This document shows positions 32,763-44,500 of a stretch of 64,000 nucleotides of DNA, piece by piece. Position numbers and translations under genes: made by a program. The stretch is from the NCBI RefSeq assembly GCF_001022965.1, contig NZ_LECZ01000026.1, positions 992,001 to 1,056,000 of the forward strand. The letters run 5' to 3'. Under the pieces are notes generated by a model. The model saw only the letters and a program-made list of their open reading frames with translations. It ran no database searches and had not been told where the DNA came from. How positions within the stretch are numbered: the first letter of the stretch is position 1; each line of letters opens with the position of its first letter. Origin of the DNA: Enterobacter genomosp. O. GTDB lineage: Bacteria; Pseudomonadota; Gammaproteobacteria; Enterobacterales; Enterobacteriaceae.

Positions 32763-33461
32763 TTAAATTTTGTCCTGATTGACACGGGATGAAAGCTCCT
32801 GATAGCTCTCTTTTCTCTCGCTGTAACGATCTGCAAGATAACCAGTTTGTCCCTTAAGCAGCACCGTGATTTTAAACAGCTCCTCGGCTACATCGACGAT
32901 ACGGTCATACCATGACGAAGGTTTCATTCGGCCGTTTTCGTCGAACTCTTGCCATGCCTTAGCAATGGAGGACTGGTTGGGGATAGTGAACATCCGCATC
33001 CATCGGCCCAGAATGCGCATTTGGTTCACCGCATTAAAGGACTGCGAACCACCGCAGACCTGCATCACTGCAAGTGTCTTGCCCTGCGAAGGACGAACCG
33101 CGCCTTCACTTAAGGGTATCCAGTCTATTTGCGCCTTCATCACCGCGCTCATCGTCCCATGCCGCTCAGGGGAACTCCACACCATCCCGTCACTCCATCT
33201 GACCAGGCCGCGTAGTTCGGTGACCTTAGGGTGCGTGTCTGGCGCATCATCAGGCAGGGGTAAACCAGAGGGGTTAAAGAATTCCACCTCCGCGCCCATT
33301 GCAGTCAGAAGACGACCGGCTTCCTCCGCGGCAAAGCGGCTGTAGGAGCGCTCTCTTACTGAGCCATACAGGATAAGAATCCGTGGTGGCGCTTGCAGGT
33401 TCAGGCGTTCAGCGATGTGTTGATCAAAGAATTCAATATTAAGGGCAGGAAATTGTTCCAT
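32763..33461 (-). CDS. arsH: ArsH organoarsenical oxidase / NADPH-FMN reductase
   Basis: 232 residues. The flavodoxin-like FMN site is seen as '[20 protein letters not shown]' (about 28-47), with '[12 protein letters not shown]', '[23 protein letters not shown]' and '[30 protein letters not shown]'. The family oxidises trivalent organoarsenicals to less toxic pentavalent forms using NADPH and FMN. A GGAGGAG ribosome site precedes the ATG. It is transcribed divergently from arsR across an 85-bp region holding an ArsR-type palindrome. Confidence 0.93.
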   Translation of the reverse strand: MEQFPALNIEFFDQHIAERLNLQAPPRILILYGSVRERSYSRFAAEEAGRLLTAMGAEVEFFNPSGLPLPDDAPDTHPKVTELRGLVRWSDGMVWSSPERHGTMSAVMKAQIDWIPLSEGAVRPSQGKTLAVMQVCGGSQSFNAVNQMRILGRWMRMFTIPNQSSIAKAWQEFDENGRMKPSSWYDRIVDVAEELFKITVLLKGQTGYLADRYSERKESYQELSSRVNQDKI

Positions 33462-33502
33462 TTTTCTCCTCCGGAGAGAGTAGATGATTTCAAATTTAAC
33501 AC

Positions 33503-33518
33503 ATATGATTTATCATAT
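33503..33518. promoter_or_regulatory. Putative ArsR operator
   Basis: A perfect inverted repeat ATATGAT-TT-ATCATAT midway between divergent arsH and arsR. ArsR dimers bind AT-rich inverted repeats of this size and release them on binding arsenite or antimonite, so both directions should be arsenic-inducible. Confidence 0.65.
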
Positions 33519-33546
33519 ATATATTCTAAAGGGAACGGAGTGAAAA

Positions 33547-33867
33547 ATGCTACAACCTGTTCAGCTTTTCAAAATCCTGTCGGATGAAACTCGGCTCGCC
33601 ATCGTCATGATTCTCCGGGAGTCAGGAGAACTGTGCGTTTGTGATATCTGCGCAGCCATTTCCGAATCACAACCCAAAGTCTCGCGACATATGGCTATCC
33701 TTCGTGAGGCCGGGCTGGTTCTGGACCGTCGTGAAGGCAAATGGATCCACTATCGTCTGTCACCCCACATACCGGCATGGGCAGCTGAGACAATCACGAC
33801 GTCCTGGCAGTGTATGCGGGAGGATTTGTGTAAATGGCTAGATAAATCAGCCTGCATCTCCTGCTGA
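33547..33867 (+). CDS. arsR: Arsenic-responsive ArsR repressor
   Basis: 106 residues, SmtB/ArsR winged helix. The metal site is in the recognition region: 'ELCVCDICAAIS' with Cys30, Cys32 and Cys35, followed by the DNA-reading helix 'SQPKVSRHMAILREAGLVLDRREGKW'. Trivalent arsenic or antimony binds the thiolates and lowers DNA affinity. GGAACGGAG precedes the ATG. First gene of arsRBC and divergent from arsH. Confidence 0.95.
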   Translation: MLQPVQLFKILSDETRLAIVMILRESGELCVCDICAAISESQPKVSRHMAILREAGLVLDRREGKWIHYRLSPHIPAWAAETITTSWQCMREDLCKWLDKSACISC

Positions 33868-33911
33868 GAAAAGAAAACAAATTCACATAATCATATATAA
33901 CGGAGTCTGAG

Positions 33912-35201
33912 ATGCTTTTGGCGGGGAGTATATTTTTACTGACGTTGATACTGGTGATCTGGCAACCCGGAGGCCTGAGTATTGGCTGGAGTGCGAGTAT
34001 CGGGGCTGTGCTGGCGCTGGTAACTGGAGTCATCCATATCGCTGATATTCCCGTTGTCTGGAATATCGTCTGGAACGCGACAGCGGCATTTATTGCGGTC
34101 ATCATCATCAGCCTGCTGCTTGATGAGTCCGGCTTCTTTGAATGGGCCGCACTGCACGTCTCCCGCTGGGGTAACGGACGTGGCCGCCTTTTGTTTAGCT
34201 GGATAGTCTTGCTTGGGGCTGCTGTTGCTACACTGTTTGCCAATGACGGAGCCGCACTGATCCTGACGCCGATCGTAATTGCGATGCTGCTCGCACTGGG
34301 ATTCAGTCAGGGCACGACACTGGCCTTTGTCATGGCCGCAGGATTTATTGCAGATACGGCTAGCCTGCCGCTCATTGTTTCTAACCTGGTGAATATCGTC
34401 TCGGCGGACTTTTTCGGTCTGGGCTTTACGCAGTATGCCTCCGTGATGATCCCCGTAGATGTGGCCGCGATTACGGCCACGCTGGTCATGCTGCATCTCT
34501 TCTTCCGCAGGGATATTCCGGTGACGTATGACGTTTCGCTGCTGAAGACGCCTGCCAGTGTGGTAAAGGATCCGGCAACGTTCAGGGCGGGCTGGATTGT
34601 CCTGTTTTTGCTGCTTGTCGGTTTCTTTGTTCTGGAACCTCTTGGGATCCCGATAAGTGCGATAGCCGCTACTGGCGCAGCAGTACTGTTCATAGTGGCG
34701 AAAAGAGGTCACGCCATCAACACAGGAAAAGTCCTGCGCGATGCACCATGGCAGATAGTTATTTTTTCACTGGGCATGTACCTGGTGGTCTATGGCCTGC
34801 GCAATGCAGGGCTCACGGAGTCTCTGTCTGACGTGCTAAACCTGCTGGCAGAAAAGGGGTTATGGGCAGCAACGTTCGGCACCGGCTTCCTGACCGCGTT
34901 CCTGTCGTCGGTAATGAATAACATGCCGACGGTGCTGATTGGTGCGCTGTCGATTGACGGAAGTACGGCGACAGGCGTCGTCAAAGAGGCAATGATTTAT
35001 GCCAACGTGATTGGCTGCGATTTAGGCCCGAAAATCACTCCGATTGGCAGTCTGGCAACCCTGCTGTGGCTACATGTGCTGGCACAGAAAAACATGACCA
35101 TCACCTGGGGATATTACTTCCGCACCGGCATAATCATGACCCTGCCCGTGCTTTTCGTCACTCTGGCTGTGCTGGCGTGGCGGCTCTCTGTCACCTTGTA
35201 G
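33912..35201 (+). CDS. arsB: ArsB arsenite/antimonite efflux pump
   Basis: 429 residues and about twelve membrane segments, the standard ArsB length and pattern. Markers: '[16 protein letters not shown]', '[15 protein letters not shown]', '[21 protein letters not shown]', '[21 protein letters not shown]' and '[21 protein letters not shown]'. It is an inner-membrane H+-coupled antiporter exporting As(III) and Sb(III). It lies 44 bp after arsR, with a second AT-rich element before its start, and 12 bp before arsC. Confidence 0.96.
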   Translation: MLLAGSIFLLTLILVIWQPGGLSIGWSASIGAVLALVTGVIHIADIPVVWNIVWNATAAFIAVIIISLLLDESGFFEWAALHVSRWGNGRGRLLFSWIVLLGAAVATLFANDGAALILTPIVIAMLLALGFSQGTTLAFVMAAGFIADTASLPLIVSNLVNIVSADFFGLGFTQYASVMIPVDVAAITATLVMLHLFFRRDIPVTYDVSLLKTPASVVKDPATFRAGWIVLFLLLVGFFVLEPLGIPISAIAATGAAVLFIVAKRGHAINTGKVLRDAPWQIVIFSLGMYLVVYGLRNAGLTESLSDVLNLLAEKGLWAATFGTGFLTAFLSSVMNNMPTVLIGALSIDGSTATGVVKEAMIYANVIGCDLGPKITPIGSLATLLWLHVLAQKNMTITWGYYFRTGIIMTLPVLFVTLAVLAWRLSVTL

Positions 35202-35213
35202 CGAGATATTGAT

Positions 35214-35639
35214 ATGAGCAATATTACCATCTATCACAACCCGGCCTGTGGCACCTCACGTAACACGCTGGAGATGATCCGCAACAGCGGCAACGAACCG
35301 ACAATAATTTATTATCTCGATACTCCCCCGACCCGTGATGAGCTTATTAAACTTATTTCAGATATGGGGATTACAGTGCGCGCCTTGCTGCGTAAAAACG
35401 CTGAACCTTATGAACGCCTGGGTCTTGATGAAGAGAAATTTAGTGATGAGCAGTTGATTGATTTCATGCTTCAAGATCCAATCCTGATTAATCGGCCGGT
35501 AGTCGTTACGCCGCTCGGTACTCGTCTTTGCCGCCCTTCGGAAATAGTGCTGGATATTCTTCCGGAAGGTCAGAAAGGAGCGTTTACCAAAGAGGATGGC
35601 GAGAAGGTCATTGACGAAACGGGAAAGCGGGTTAGGTAA
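35214..35639 (+). CDS. arsC: ArsC glutaredoxin-dependent arsenate reductase
   Basis: 141 residues with the catalytic Cys12 in 'YHNPACGTSRNT', followed by 'DTPPTRDELIKLISDMGITVRALLRKN' and the RP motif in 'LINRPVVVTPLGTRLCRPSE'. It reduces arsenate to arsenite using glutaredoxin/glutathione so that ArsB can export it. Last gene of the operon; a weak hairpin (GGACGCC/GGCGTCC, 35658-35688) follows. Confidence 0.96.
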   Translation: MSNITIYHNPACGTSRNTLEMIRNSGNEPTIIYYLDTPPTRDELIKLISDMGITVRALLRKNAEPYERLGLDEEKFSDEQLIDFMLQDPILINRPVVVTPLGTRLCRPSEIVLDILPEGQKGAFTKEDGEKVIDETGKRVR

Positions 35640-35913
35640 TCTGTCCACTTCAAGATATCGGACGCCTGTTTAATCTACGAGGGCGTCCGCTTGCCGTTCA
35701 CTAAAGACCTCCAGCCTACTAACCCCGTCCGCATTATGCTATGAGAGGAAAAACTGTGGTGTTGGCTGCATTACAACTGCGTAATGTCACCATTAATACC
35801 TTCTTTACCCAGTTTATAGCGCAACATAATCTCTTCATGAAACACCTTGTTGAAGCCGGTTACGAACCAGATGCTTCTCGACGATCCTCTAAGGATGGTT
35901 GTGGGCTATCCGT
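35640..35913. other. Non-coding stretch after arsC
   Basis: No supported gene. An open frame at 35741-35950 reads through the terminator below, which argues against it. A weak hairpin at 35658-35688 may end the ars transcript. Confidence 0.4.
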
Positions 35914-35944
35914 AAAAAGAGCCGGGTATGCCCGGCTCTTTTTT
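35914..35944. terminator. Bidirectional terminator of the hns-like gene
   Basis: AAAAAGAGCCGGG/CCCGGCTCTTTTTT with loop TATG; it touches the stop codon of the H-NS-like gene on the minus strand. Confidence 0.9.
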
Positions 35945-36347
35945 AGCTGATTTCGAAATCTTTTAATTCTCCACCTTCAGCAATCAGATTTGAGATCCGC
36001 TTCGGCATTCGCCCCTGACCTGACCATGTTTTTGACTCTCCAGTTTCGTCAGTATATCGATACTTCGCGGGGCGGGGGGAGCGCGTCCTTTTAGCCTTAC
36101 CCGGAGAGCCAATAGCAGCTAAAAGTTCGGAGGGGTCGATACCCTCATCAAGCATCATCTGACGAAGTGTTTCCAGTTTATTGCGGCGCTGACTTTCATT
36201 TGCAAGACGTAATGTCTCTTCTTCTCGTCGTTCTATAAGAATAATTTTAAACTTTTCCAGAACATCTTCCAGTACATCTAATGACATTTCACGAGTCTGA
36301 GAACGTAAGGTACGGATATTGTTTAACTGTGTAAGAGCATCTGACAT
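35943..36347 (-). CDS. H-NS family nucleoid-associated protein (accessory paralogue)
   Basis: 134 residues from ATG 36347. The N-terminal dimerisation/oligomerisation helices are 'ALTQLNNIRTLRSQTREMSL' and 'LEDVLEKFKIILIERREEE'. A linker ('GSPGKAKRTRSPRPAKYRY') leads to the C-terminal DNA-binding domain with 'ESKTWSGQGRMPKRISNLIAEGG', where GQGRMP is the AT-hook-like minor-groove loop (usual H-NS: Q-G-R-T/Q/M-P). The family silences AT-rich acquired DNA. It is an island paralogue, distinct from core hns, that may modulate silencing of its own island and of the AT-rich bap and dar regions. A longer in-frame start (36410) has no ribosome site. Confidence 0.9.
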   Translation of the reverse strand: MSDALTQLNNIRTLRSQTREMSLDVLEDVLEKFKIILIERREEETLRLANESQRRNKLETLRQMMLDEGIDPSELLAAIGSPGKAKRTRSPRPAKYRYTDETGESKTWSGQGRMPKRISNLIAEGGELKDFEIS

Positions 36348-36910
36348 AAAGAGACCTTTTAAAGTTTTTTCGTTGTTCAGCAAATACCAATGTCGACGGT
36401 TGCTCATCAATCCGATTTTTCTTACTGAGCATTTTAATCCGATTGGTACATATTGTTATTAACGAGGTTTAGACTACTTATATAAATCTCTTATCGCAAG
36501 ACAAAATTAAGAAGAATGTGCAAGAACTAAATTACAACTCCTACGAAATGTCCATGCATTTTTGAAGGTACTTAAAACTATGATGCCAGGAGTCATCCGG
36601 AGAGCCTTTTTATACCCTCATAACTTATTGCTTCAGTCACACCTGATGAGATTTAAAATGAGGAGAGACAGCGCCGCCACTTAGCAAGGTTTTCACAAAT
36701 GGCAAGATGGCACGCAGGGGGGAGACACCTGCATTTTGTCAGAGGGTAGCGAATTACTCTCTCTTTATAGAGACGTTTCTAAAAAAGTGTAATGTAAAAA
36801 AAAAGCCTGCTGTTAGCAGGCCATAAATGCTTTTAACTCATTTTTTGTTCGATTCTGATAAATAGGATAAGCATGCAATTAAACGTGGAGCAGAGAGCAT
36901 GACAAAAATT
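36348..36910. other. Intergenic stretch upstream of the H-NS paralogue
   Basis: No supported gene in about 560 bp; AT-rich, with a rho-independent hairpin at 36796-36822 (GCCTGCT/AGCAGGC beside a nine-A run) that serves the minus-strand gene ending at 36911. The segment next to 36347 presumably holds the promoter of the H-NS-like gene. Confidence 0.5.
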
Positions 36911-37138
36911 CTATAAATATTTCCTGGCCGCATCAAGTATCTCCTGTGACGTTAACTCCCTGTCAGTAGCCACGTAAACAATACCATGATCGCCAGTTAA
37001 GGAAGGAAAACCTGCAGACATAATCCGAAGATGTGTTTCTTCACCGTTTGGATATTCCTGCCTGATAGAGGATATACCTTCCAGAACGGTCATGACTTTA
37101 CAGGATTCAGCATTAAAGAAAACAAGGACTTTAATCAT
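36911..37138 (-). CDS. Hypothetical 75-residue protein
   Basis: A compact soluble protein: 'MIKVLVFFNAESCKVMTVLEG' at the start, 'EETHLRIMSAGFPSLTG' and 'DRELTSQEILDAARKYL' at the end. The alternating hydrophobic strand at the N-terminus and C-terminal helix suggest a small alpha/beta fold. No family recognised. It has its own terminator (36796-36822) and lies between the H-NS paralogue and a cold-shock gene. Confidence 0.6.
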   Translation of the reverse strand: MIKVLVFFNAESCKVMTVLEGISSIRQEYPNGEETHLRIMSAGFPSLTGDHGIVYVATDRELTSQEILDAARKYL

Positions 37139-37406
37139 ATTCTATTACCCTGTTCTCTCGTGGATATTAACTGGCAGATGCCATTAAGGTCAAAGCCATT
37201 ACGCACTTCTTATTTAACATGTGGTTAGCTTGTGCTTTTAGACTTTTTATGCAGTAGTACTGCACTTCATCACATCGCTTAGCATACTCATAATTTTGAA
37301 AAATATGCTGATCAGATATTAAGAATAAACGACTTTCATCTGATTTAAGTTATGGAACTGTCTACTCAGGAATAATCCTTCATCGTTATCGCAGGCCCAC
37401 AATGAT

Positions 37407-37625
37407 TTATTTATCGCAAAGTGTTACATTTGCAGCAGCAGGACCCTTGTCTCCGCGGTGAATGGCGAATTCAACTTTCTGACCTTCAAATAAAGTTTTA
37501 AAGTTGTCGCCATTAAGTGCAGACAAATGGACAAAGATATCTTTGCTGCCATCAAGAGGAGAGATGAAGCCAAAACCTTTGTCTTCGTTAAACCATTTAA
37601 CCAAGCCCATAATTCTCGAGGTCAT
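37407..37625 (-). CDS. CspA-family cold-shock protein
   Basis: 72 residues from ATG 37625 (GGAG 5 bp upstream). Single CSD: '[32 protein letters not shown]' holds both RNA-binding motifs (GFGFI and DIFVHL), then '[22 protein letters not shown]'. Family role: RNA chaperone melting mRNA structure at low temperature. A long non-coding leader region (37626-38197) lies upstream, as for cold-inducible csp genes, though no clear cold-box was found. It opens a cluster with several other cold-regulated gene families. Confidence 0.92.
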   Translation of the reverse strand: MTSRIMGLVKWFNEDKGFGFISPLDGSKDIFVHLSALNGDNFKTLFEGQKVEFAIHRGDKGPAAANVTLCDK

Positions 37626-38197
37626 ACTGACTCCGTTATACATGATTGTATTGATAGTAAACGTATAAGATTAAACGTATGGACTCAAAAGAGGGGATAT
37701 CAACGATAGCGCCTGGTAATGAGAACTGCCCGGAAAATTTCTAACTTTCATTAGTACATCGAACTGATGGGATTCATTAAGACACAGGGAATCGATATAA
37801 GCAAATTATCTTTTAGCCGTCCAGAGGTCCTGCAGGGAAAATAAAAGTGGCTGAATGCCATTTTCAATGTATAGCCTTTACGTGTTTTCAATAAGGAATT
37901 GACTTGTCCTATAAAATGTCAGGAACTGTCAAAAGTTATGACATTCTTAGTGTTAAATGTCTCATCATCCCTTCTGATAGCCGAAAAGACGTTCTGCTTC
38001 ACATTTCAGCCGTTAACTCTTGCTAATCAGAATTACTCATCCCTGGAAGCCGCATAGAGTCTTGCCGGATAAACGGTCTCAGGGGGCCTGTGGCTGCGAA
38101 CATTTATCTTTCCTGATTTTCAGTATGTCAAAATAGATAGATTAAAACTTAACCACATGTGGTACGGTGAAGCTCATTCATTGAAAGGTTAATGGTT
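37626..38197. promoter_or_regulatory. Divergent leader region between csp and zinc-ribbon genes
   Basis: About 570 bp without a gene. The side next to csp is AT-rich with two TACGTTT-like blocks near 37660-37680 on the minus strand, compatible with promoter and 5'-leader of a cold-shock mRNA. The right side has TTGAAAGG just before the small plus-strand gene. Functional sites cannot be assigned firmly. Confidence 0.4.
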
Positions 38198-38362
38198 ATG
38201 TCTGTTATCAATTACGCAATGAAATTCTTCAGCAGTGCGTCTACTGCCACTGCTGCCTGTCCTGTTTGTGGCTTAAAATCAGTACAACCGTTGTCAAAAA
38301 TCCGGCTCAAGCAGACCATGCTTTGCCCCGGATGTAAGGCTCTGTTTATCTCCCGACGCTAG
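38198..38362 (+). CDS. Small Cys4 zinc-ribbon protein (YnfU-like)
   Basis: 54 residues with two knuckles, 'AACPVCGLKS' and 'MLCPGCKALF', joined by a basic linker ('LSKIRLKQT'). The CPxC...CPxC spacing is a zinc ribbon as in YnfU-type small proteins. The ATG lies after an AAAGGTTAATGG context. It sits 150 bp before the glucan synthase gene and may be co-regulated with the divergent csp gene. Function unknown; zinc binding is predicted from the Cys pattern. Confidence 0.65.
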   Translation: MSVINYAMKFFSSASTATAACPVCGLKSVQPLSKIRLKQTMLCPGCKALFISRR

Positions 38363-38517
38363 CTCGACCAAAATCGCAGAACAGAGCTCATGTCCTATAC
38401 TTATGTTAGATTCCGGCAGCTGTTAAATCCCTGATGCCTGACGCCCATCCTGAGAGAACGTTTCTGAACTGATTTCGCAACTGCTCCTGCGCGCTAACGT
38501 CGCATCAGAGCAATGCT

Positions 38518-41500
38518 ATGAAAATGATCCCCAGAGCGTGGTTTAACCGCTCCCGTATTCTGATGAATGCTGCCGAAAACATAACGTTTTCGGCGAACGA
38601 TCCTGCCGGTGAAAGCTCGCCGCGGTCAGAACTCTTTTCGACCGTCCAGATGGAACGCTACGGCCAGAAGCTGGCGCGGACTCATAAAGTATCACCGGAT
38701 AGGCATCCTTATTATCTTCTGAAACGGCTTGGCGACAATGAGGCCGTCATTACCCAAAACTGCTATGAGCTTAACGCGGGTAAAAAGACCAGTATCATGC
38801 CCGCCGGTGAATGGCTGCTGGACAATTATTATCTGATTGAGGAACAAATCCGCACTGTCCGCCAGCATCTGCCGAAAAGCTTTGGCAAAGGTCTTCCGTC
38901 GCTGGTATCGCCGTTGAATTGCCCACGAATTTATCATATTGCATCAGAGGCCATTGCTCACGGCGATGGCCGCTGGGATGCCGCCAGCCTGACCAGCTAT
39001 CTCACTGCCTATCAACAGGTGACGCCGCTGACGCTGGGTGAAGTCTGGGCGTTACCGGGAATGCTGCGCCTGGCGCTGATTGAAAATCTTCGTCGTATCA
39101 GTATGGAAGTGATAAAAGCGCAGCAGGACAGAAACCTTGCTGATACGTGGATAACAAGGATTGTCGAATGCGCAGAGAGTGCGCCTGGTGATTTAATCAT
39201 GGTGGTTGCCGATATGGCGCGCTCCCGACCTCCGTTAACCAGTGCGTTTGTCGCAGAGCTGGTGCGGCGCCTGCAGGGGCATGGCAACGCGCTGTCGTTA
39301 CCTCTGACCTGGGTTGATCAGTGCCTTCGGGAACAGGGGATCACCACTGACGTTCTCATACATAGTTTCAATCAGCAGCTTGCCGCCAGCCAGCTGTCCG
39401 TCAGTAACAGCATCGCGGGCCTGCGTTTATTGAGTGAAACGGACTGGGCTGATTTCGCCGAAACGATAAGCGTTGTCGAACAGGCATTACGCAATGATCC
39501 TGCCGGCATCTATCCCCGGATGCACTTCAATACCCGGGATCATTACCGGCACGTAGTTGAGGTTCTGGCCAGAGACAGCGGTCTCAGCGAGCCTGAGGTT
39601 GCTGAGAAGGCGCTGGCGTTTTCAGAGGAAAAAGCGCCCGATACACCGGAGCATCATGTTGGTTATTATCTTGCGGGCGAAGGTCGACAGGCGCTGGATA
39701 TTCATCTCCTGGCAGACACTTCAGGGCTCATACGCTTGCGGCACAGTTTCAACAGAATAACCCTGCTGTCATGGCTTGGAAGCCTGGCGTTGCTGACAAC
39801 CGCAGCGACCGCAGCAATATTGCACGAAACCGCCATGCAGGGCGCAGACTGGCTATTGATCGCGGTGATATTACCTCTGATTATCGCATTAACTCAGTTA
39901 ATGAGCGATTTGCTCAGTGATGCAACCACCCGTTTTCGCGTTCCTCGACCCTTGCCGGGGATGGATTTTTCAGCCGGTATTCCCGCTGACAGTGCCACCA
40001 TGTTAGTCATTCCCTGCATGTTGACCAGCCACGAAAGTTTCAGCCAGCTCCTCACCAGTCTTGAAGTCTGCTGGTTGGGGAATGAAAACGAAAATCTCAG
40101 GTTCGCGCTGCTCACCGATTTTGCTGATTCTGAAAATGAACCCTCACCGGAAAGTCACGCGCTGCTCAGACAGGCTATCGCCGATACGCAGGCGCTTAAT
40201 CGCCGCTACCCCTCCGGCCGACCACGTTTTTATCTGTTACATCGCCAGCCTGAATGGAACCCCTCGGAAGGAGCGTGGATGGGCTATGAACGCAAGCGGG
40301 GAAAACTGGCGTTACTGAACAGCTGGTTGCGCCATCCCGGAACGCAATTCGTCAGCGTTGCAGAGATGCCTGCCCACCTTTTACCGGGTCACATAAAATA
40401 CGTCATTACCCTGGACTGCGATACGGTGCTCCCGCGCGATACGGCACACAAACTCGTCGCGACGATGGCGCATCCGCTGAATACGCCTGAGTATGATCCG
40501 GTACGCCAGAGGGTTGTCAAAGGATTCGGTATTTTACAGCCCGGTCTTGCGGAGGAGATACCACGCAACGGTCAGGGGCGTTACGCAGCCCTGCGCAGCA
40601 GCGTACCGGGCAATAACCCTTATTCGATGATGTCTTCGGATATTTATCAGGATCTCTTTGGGGAAGGCTCGTTTGTGGGCAAAGGGATTTACGATGTTGA
40701 TATTTTTATGCAGGCCACTACCAACATCTGCCCGGAAAATCTGGTACTCAGCCACGATCTGCTTGAAGGATGCTATGCACGTTCGGGTCTGCTGAGCGAG
40801 GTGTTACTGTACGAACAGTACCCTAATAATTATCTGTCGGATGTTGCACGACGTTCACGCTGGATCCGGGGTGACTGGCAACTGCTTAACTGGCTAAAAC
40901 CACGCGTCAGAAAAGCCGATGGAACCCGGGTCAGGAATCCGCTGACCGCGCTTTCTTACTGGAAATTACTCGATAATCTACGTCGCAGTCTGGTCGCCCC
41001 CTCCTTACTGGTATTGCTGTTCTTCACTCTGCTTTGGGTACCCAATCCGGTTTACTGGCTGGGCATACTGTTGCTGATATGGCTGTTGCCAGCCATCCTC
41101 TGCATCAGCCACGACCTTCTGCATAAACCTCTGCGTCGCCGCGTGAAGCCGCATCTGTTACTGGTGGGGGCGGGCGCACTAAAGCGTCTGTCAGGTATCA
41201 GCCTTAATTTTGCGATACTGCCGCACGAAGCCGGATATTCGCTGAAAGCGATCGCCGTGACGCTATGGCGACTGGGGATAAGCAGGCGTCATCTCAGCCA
41301 GTGGGTAAGCCACAGTCAGGACAGCGATCGGGCCAGACCCGCTGTTGCACGTTTTTATCAGGCGATGTGGCTGAACGTTGCCGGTGGCGTGGCGCTGACA
41401 ATACTGACCGGACAATTTGCCCCCCAGCTGCTGTGGATTGCGTTACCGATCGGTTTGGTATGGTGTGTGGCACCGCTGCTGATGAGCTGGCTGAGTCGCC

Positions 41501-44500
41501 AGCCCGTGCGTAAGGTTTTTTCGCCTAATCAGGAACAAAAACAGCTGTTACGCCAGACAAGCCGTGAAATCTGGGCTTTTTTTGAAACATTTGCCACAGC
41601 AAAAGAGAACTGGCTTCCGCCTGATAATTATCAGGAAATACCACAACCGACGGTGGCACACCGAACTTCTCCTACCAATATTGGTCTTTCACTTATGGCT
41701 AACCTGACGGCATGGGACTTTGGCTACCTGCCTGGCGGAGAGGTGCTCCGGCGCGTGTCGCTCACGCTCGACACGCTGGATAAAATGGAGCACTACCGGG
41801 GCCATCTCTACAACTGGTATGACACCCGTACGCTGGTCCCCCTAAGTCCACGCTATATCTCCAGCGTCGACAGCGGCAATATGGCCGGGCATTTATTGAC
41901 CCTGCGTGCAGGCCTGTCCGCCATGCGTCATCAGCCTGTTTTAAGCAACCAACAGATACTGGCAGGACTGAACGATACGCTGGATATTCTGGAAAAACAG
42001 TGGGGTAAGAACCCACCTGACAGCCTGAGACTGCTGCGCAAGCATTGCCTGAACGCGGTGTCGCTCTCTCCGCAGGCGCTTTTCAGCGAACTGAAAAGCA
42101 TGCGCACCCAGTGCAACCATCTGACCAGCGCATGTCATCAGGGATCTCCTCTTCAGATGCGCTGGGCTGGACATCTGGAGCATCAACTGGTTCAGCTTTG
42201 CCATGAGTGGTCTCTGTTGCTTGGCTGGTTGCCTGCATCCTGGAATGAACAGACGCTGCCGACGCTGAGCGAGCTTGCCCGTCCGACATTAACCGGTACA
42301 GGAACGCCTCCGGCGTCAGTGGCGGAGCAGGCCCGAATGCGACTCAATATTATCACCGAGCTGGAACAGCGGCTGGATGAGCATGCCCGGATGGATTTCG
42401 CCTTTCTGTACAGTGAAGCAACCAGTCTGCTCAGCGTCGGTTATAACTGTGACACCAATATGCCTGACAAGAGCCACTACGATCTCCTGCCGTCTGAAAT
42501 CCGCCTGACCAGTTTTCTTGCCATTGCGACTAATCAGCTGCCTCTTAAAAGCTGGTACGCGCTGGGTCGATTGTTTACCACGATTGATAATGAAACTGCC
42601 CTGATGTCATGGAGCGGATCCATGTTTGAATATCTGATGCCGAATCTGGTGATGCCCACCTGGCCCGGCAGCCTGCTCGATGAAATGAGTCAGTCGGCGG
42701 TTATGCGCCAGATTCACTGGGGGAAAGAACGCGGGGTACCATGGGGTGTTTCAGAGTCCGGCTATCATGCTTTTGATGTTCAGCATAATTATCAGTATCA
42801 GGCATTTGGCGTACCGGGGCTCGGTCTGCGCAGGGGACTTGCCGATGACATGGTTGTTGCTCCTTACGCCACGCTGCTGGCGCTGATGGTTTCCCCACAG
42901 AGAGCCTGTGAGAACCTGTTCAGGCTGCAAAAAAATGGTGCACGCGGAGAATACGGTTTTTATGAAGCGCTGGACTATACCCCCTCACGTCTTGCAACCG
43001 GTCAGCTCTATGCGGTGGTACAGTCCTGGATGGCGCATCACCAGGGTATGGCATTTCAGGCGCTGGCTCATGTGCTGCTTGACGCCCCCATGACTGAACG
43101 CTTTATGTCCAGCACGGTATTCCGGTCAGCGAGTCTGCTGTTACAGGAGCGCGTGCCGGATGCGGTCGATCTGTACAGTCCGCGCCGTCATTTTGAATCT
43201 CATGAGGGCATGGTCAAACCCGTCCGCTATGAACCCCGTATTTTCTATAGCGTGGATACTCCCGCCCCGGATATTCAACTGCTGTCCAACGGCCATTATC
43301 ATCTGATGTTGACCGCGGGGGGCGGTGGTTACAGTCGCTGGAATGATATTGCACTAACGCGCTGGCGCAGTGATACCACCCGTGATAACTGGGGAGCATT
43401 CTGCTACATCCGCGATACCCAGACGGGAGATGTGTGGAGCAATACCTGGCAACCGACAGGCTACACCAGCGGACAAGACGAGGAAGTGTTGTTCACCGAT
43501 GCGGGGGCAGAATTCAGACGCAGCTTCGGGGGACTCAGCGTCAAAACTCAGGTGGTGATCTCTCCGGAGGATGATGTTGAATTGCGACGGCTCACACTGA
43601 TTCATCGTGGTCGCAAGCCTCGCTCTCTGGAGCTGACAACCTATGCTGAAGTGGTACTGGCACCTGATGCCAGCGATCTGGCACACCCGGCATTCAGCAA
43701 TTTGTTTATTCAGACTGAGCTGGCTCCTGAGCGTGACGCTATTCTTTGCCACCGGCGCCCGCGCTCACCGGATGAACCGGGCCCTTGCCTGTTTCACATG
43801 ATGGTGGTGCATGGCGATAACCGACATAACGTGTCGTTTGAAACGGACAGGGCAAGATTTATTGGACGTGGCAGAAACCCTGCGAATGCCCAGGCAATAG
43901 AGACGGGAGGGATGCTAGGCAACACGTCGGGCTCGGTGCTGGATCCGATACTGGCAATTCGCAACGCCATCATTCTGCAGCCGGGGCAGCCGGTTACGAT
44001 TGATATCATTTATGGCATCAGCGAGACCCGTCAGCAGAGCCTGGCGTTGCTGGAGAAATATCGCGATTACCCTATCGCCGATCGCGTCTTTGAACTGGCC
44101 TGGTCTCACAGTCTGGTGGTATTGCGCCAGATGAACGCCAGTGAAGATGATGCCACGTTGTTCAATTGTCTCGCCAGCGCTGTGCTTTACCCTGTCCAGG
44201 AGCTGCGCGCCGAAGGACAGGCGATCGGCCGCAACCGGCGTGGCCAGTCCGGACTGTGGGGCTGGGCAATTTCAGGGGATCTGCCGATAGTGCTGCTGAG
44301 TATAACCAGCGAGGAAAGTATCACCTCAGTGACCACACTGATTCAGGCACACCGTTACTGGAGACAGAAAGGGCTGAATGTTGATTTGGTTATCCTGAAT
44401 AACAGCCCCGGCGGCTACCAGCAGGGATTACAAAATCAGATTATGGAGTTAATTTATGCCGGGTCTGAAGCCAGTCTGCTGGATAAAAAGGGCGGGCTTT

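Noticed and set aside
35741-35950. Possible 69-residue protein after arsC
   Set aside because: The frame runs through a strong terminator and ends inside the convergent H-NS-like gene; no family resemblance.
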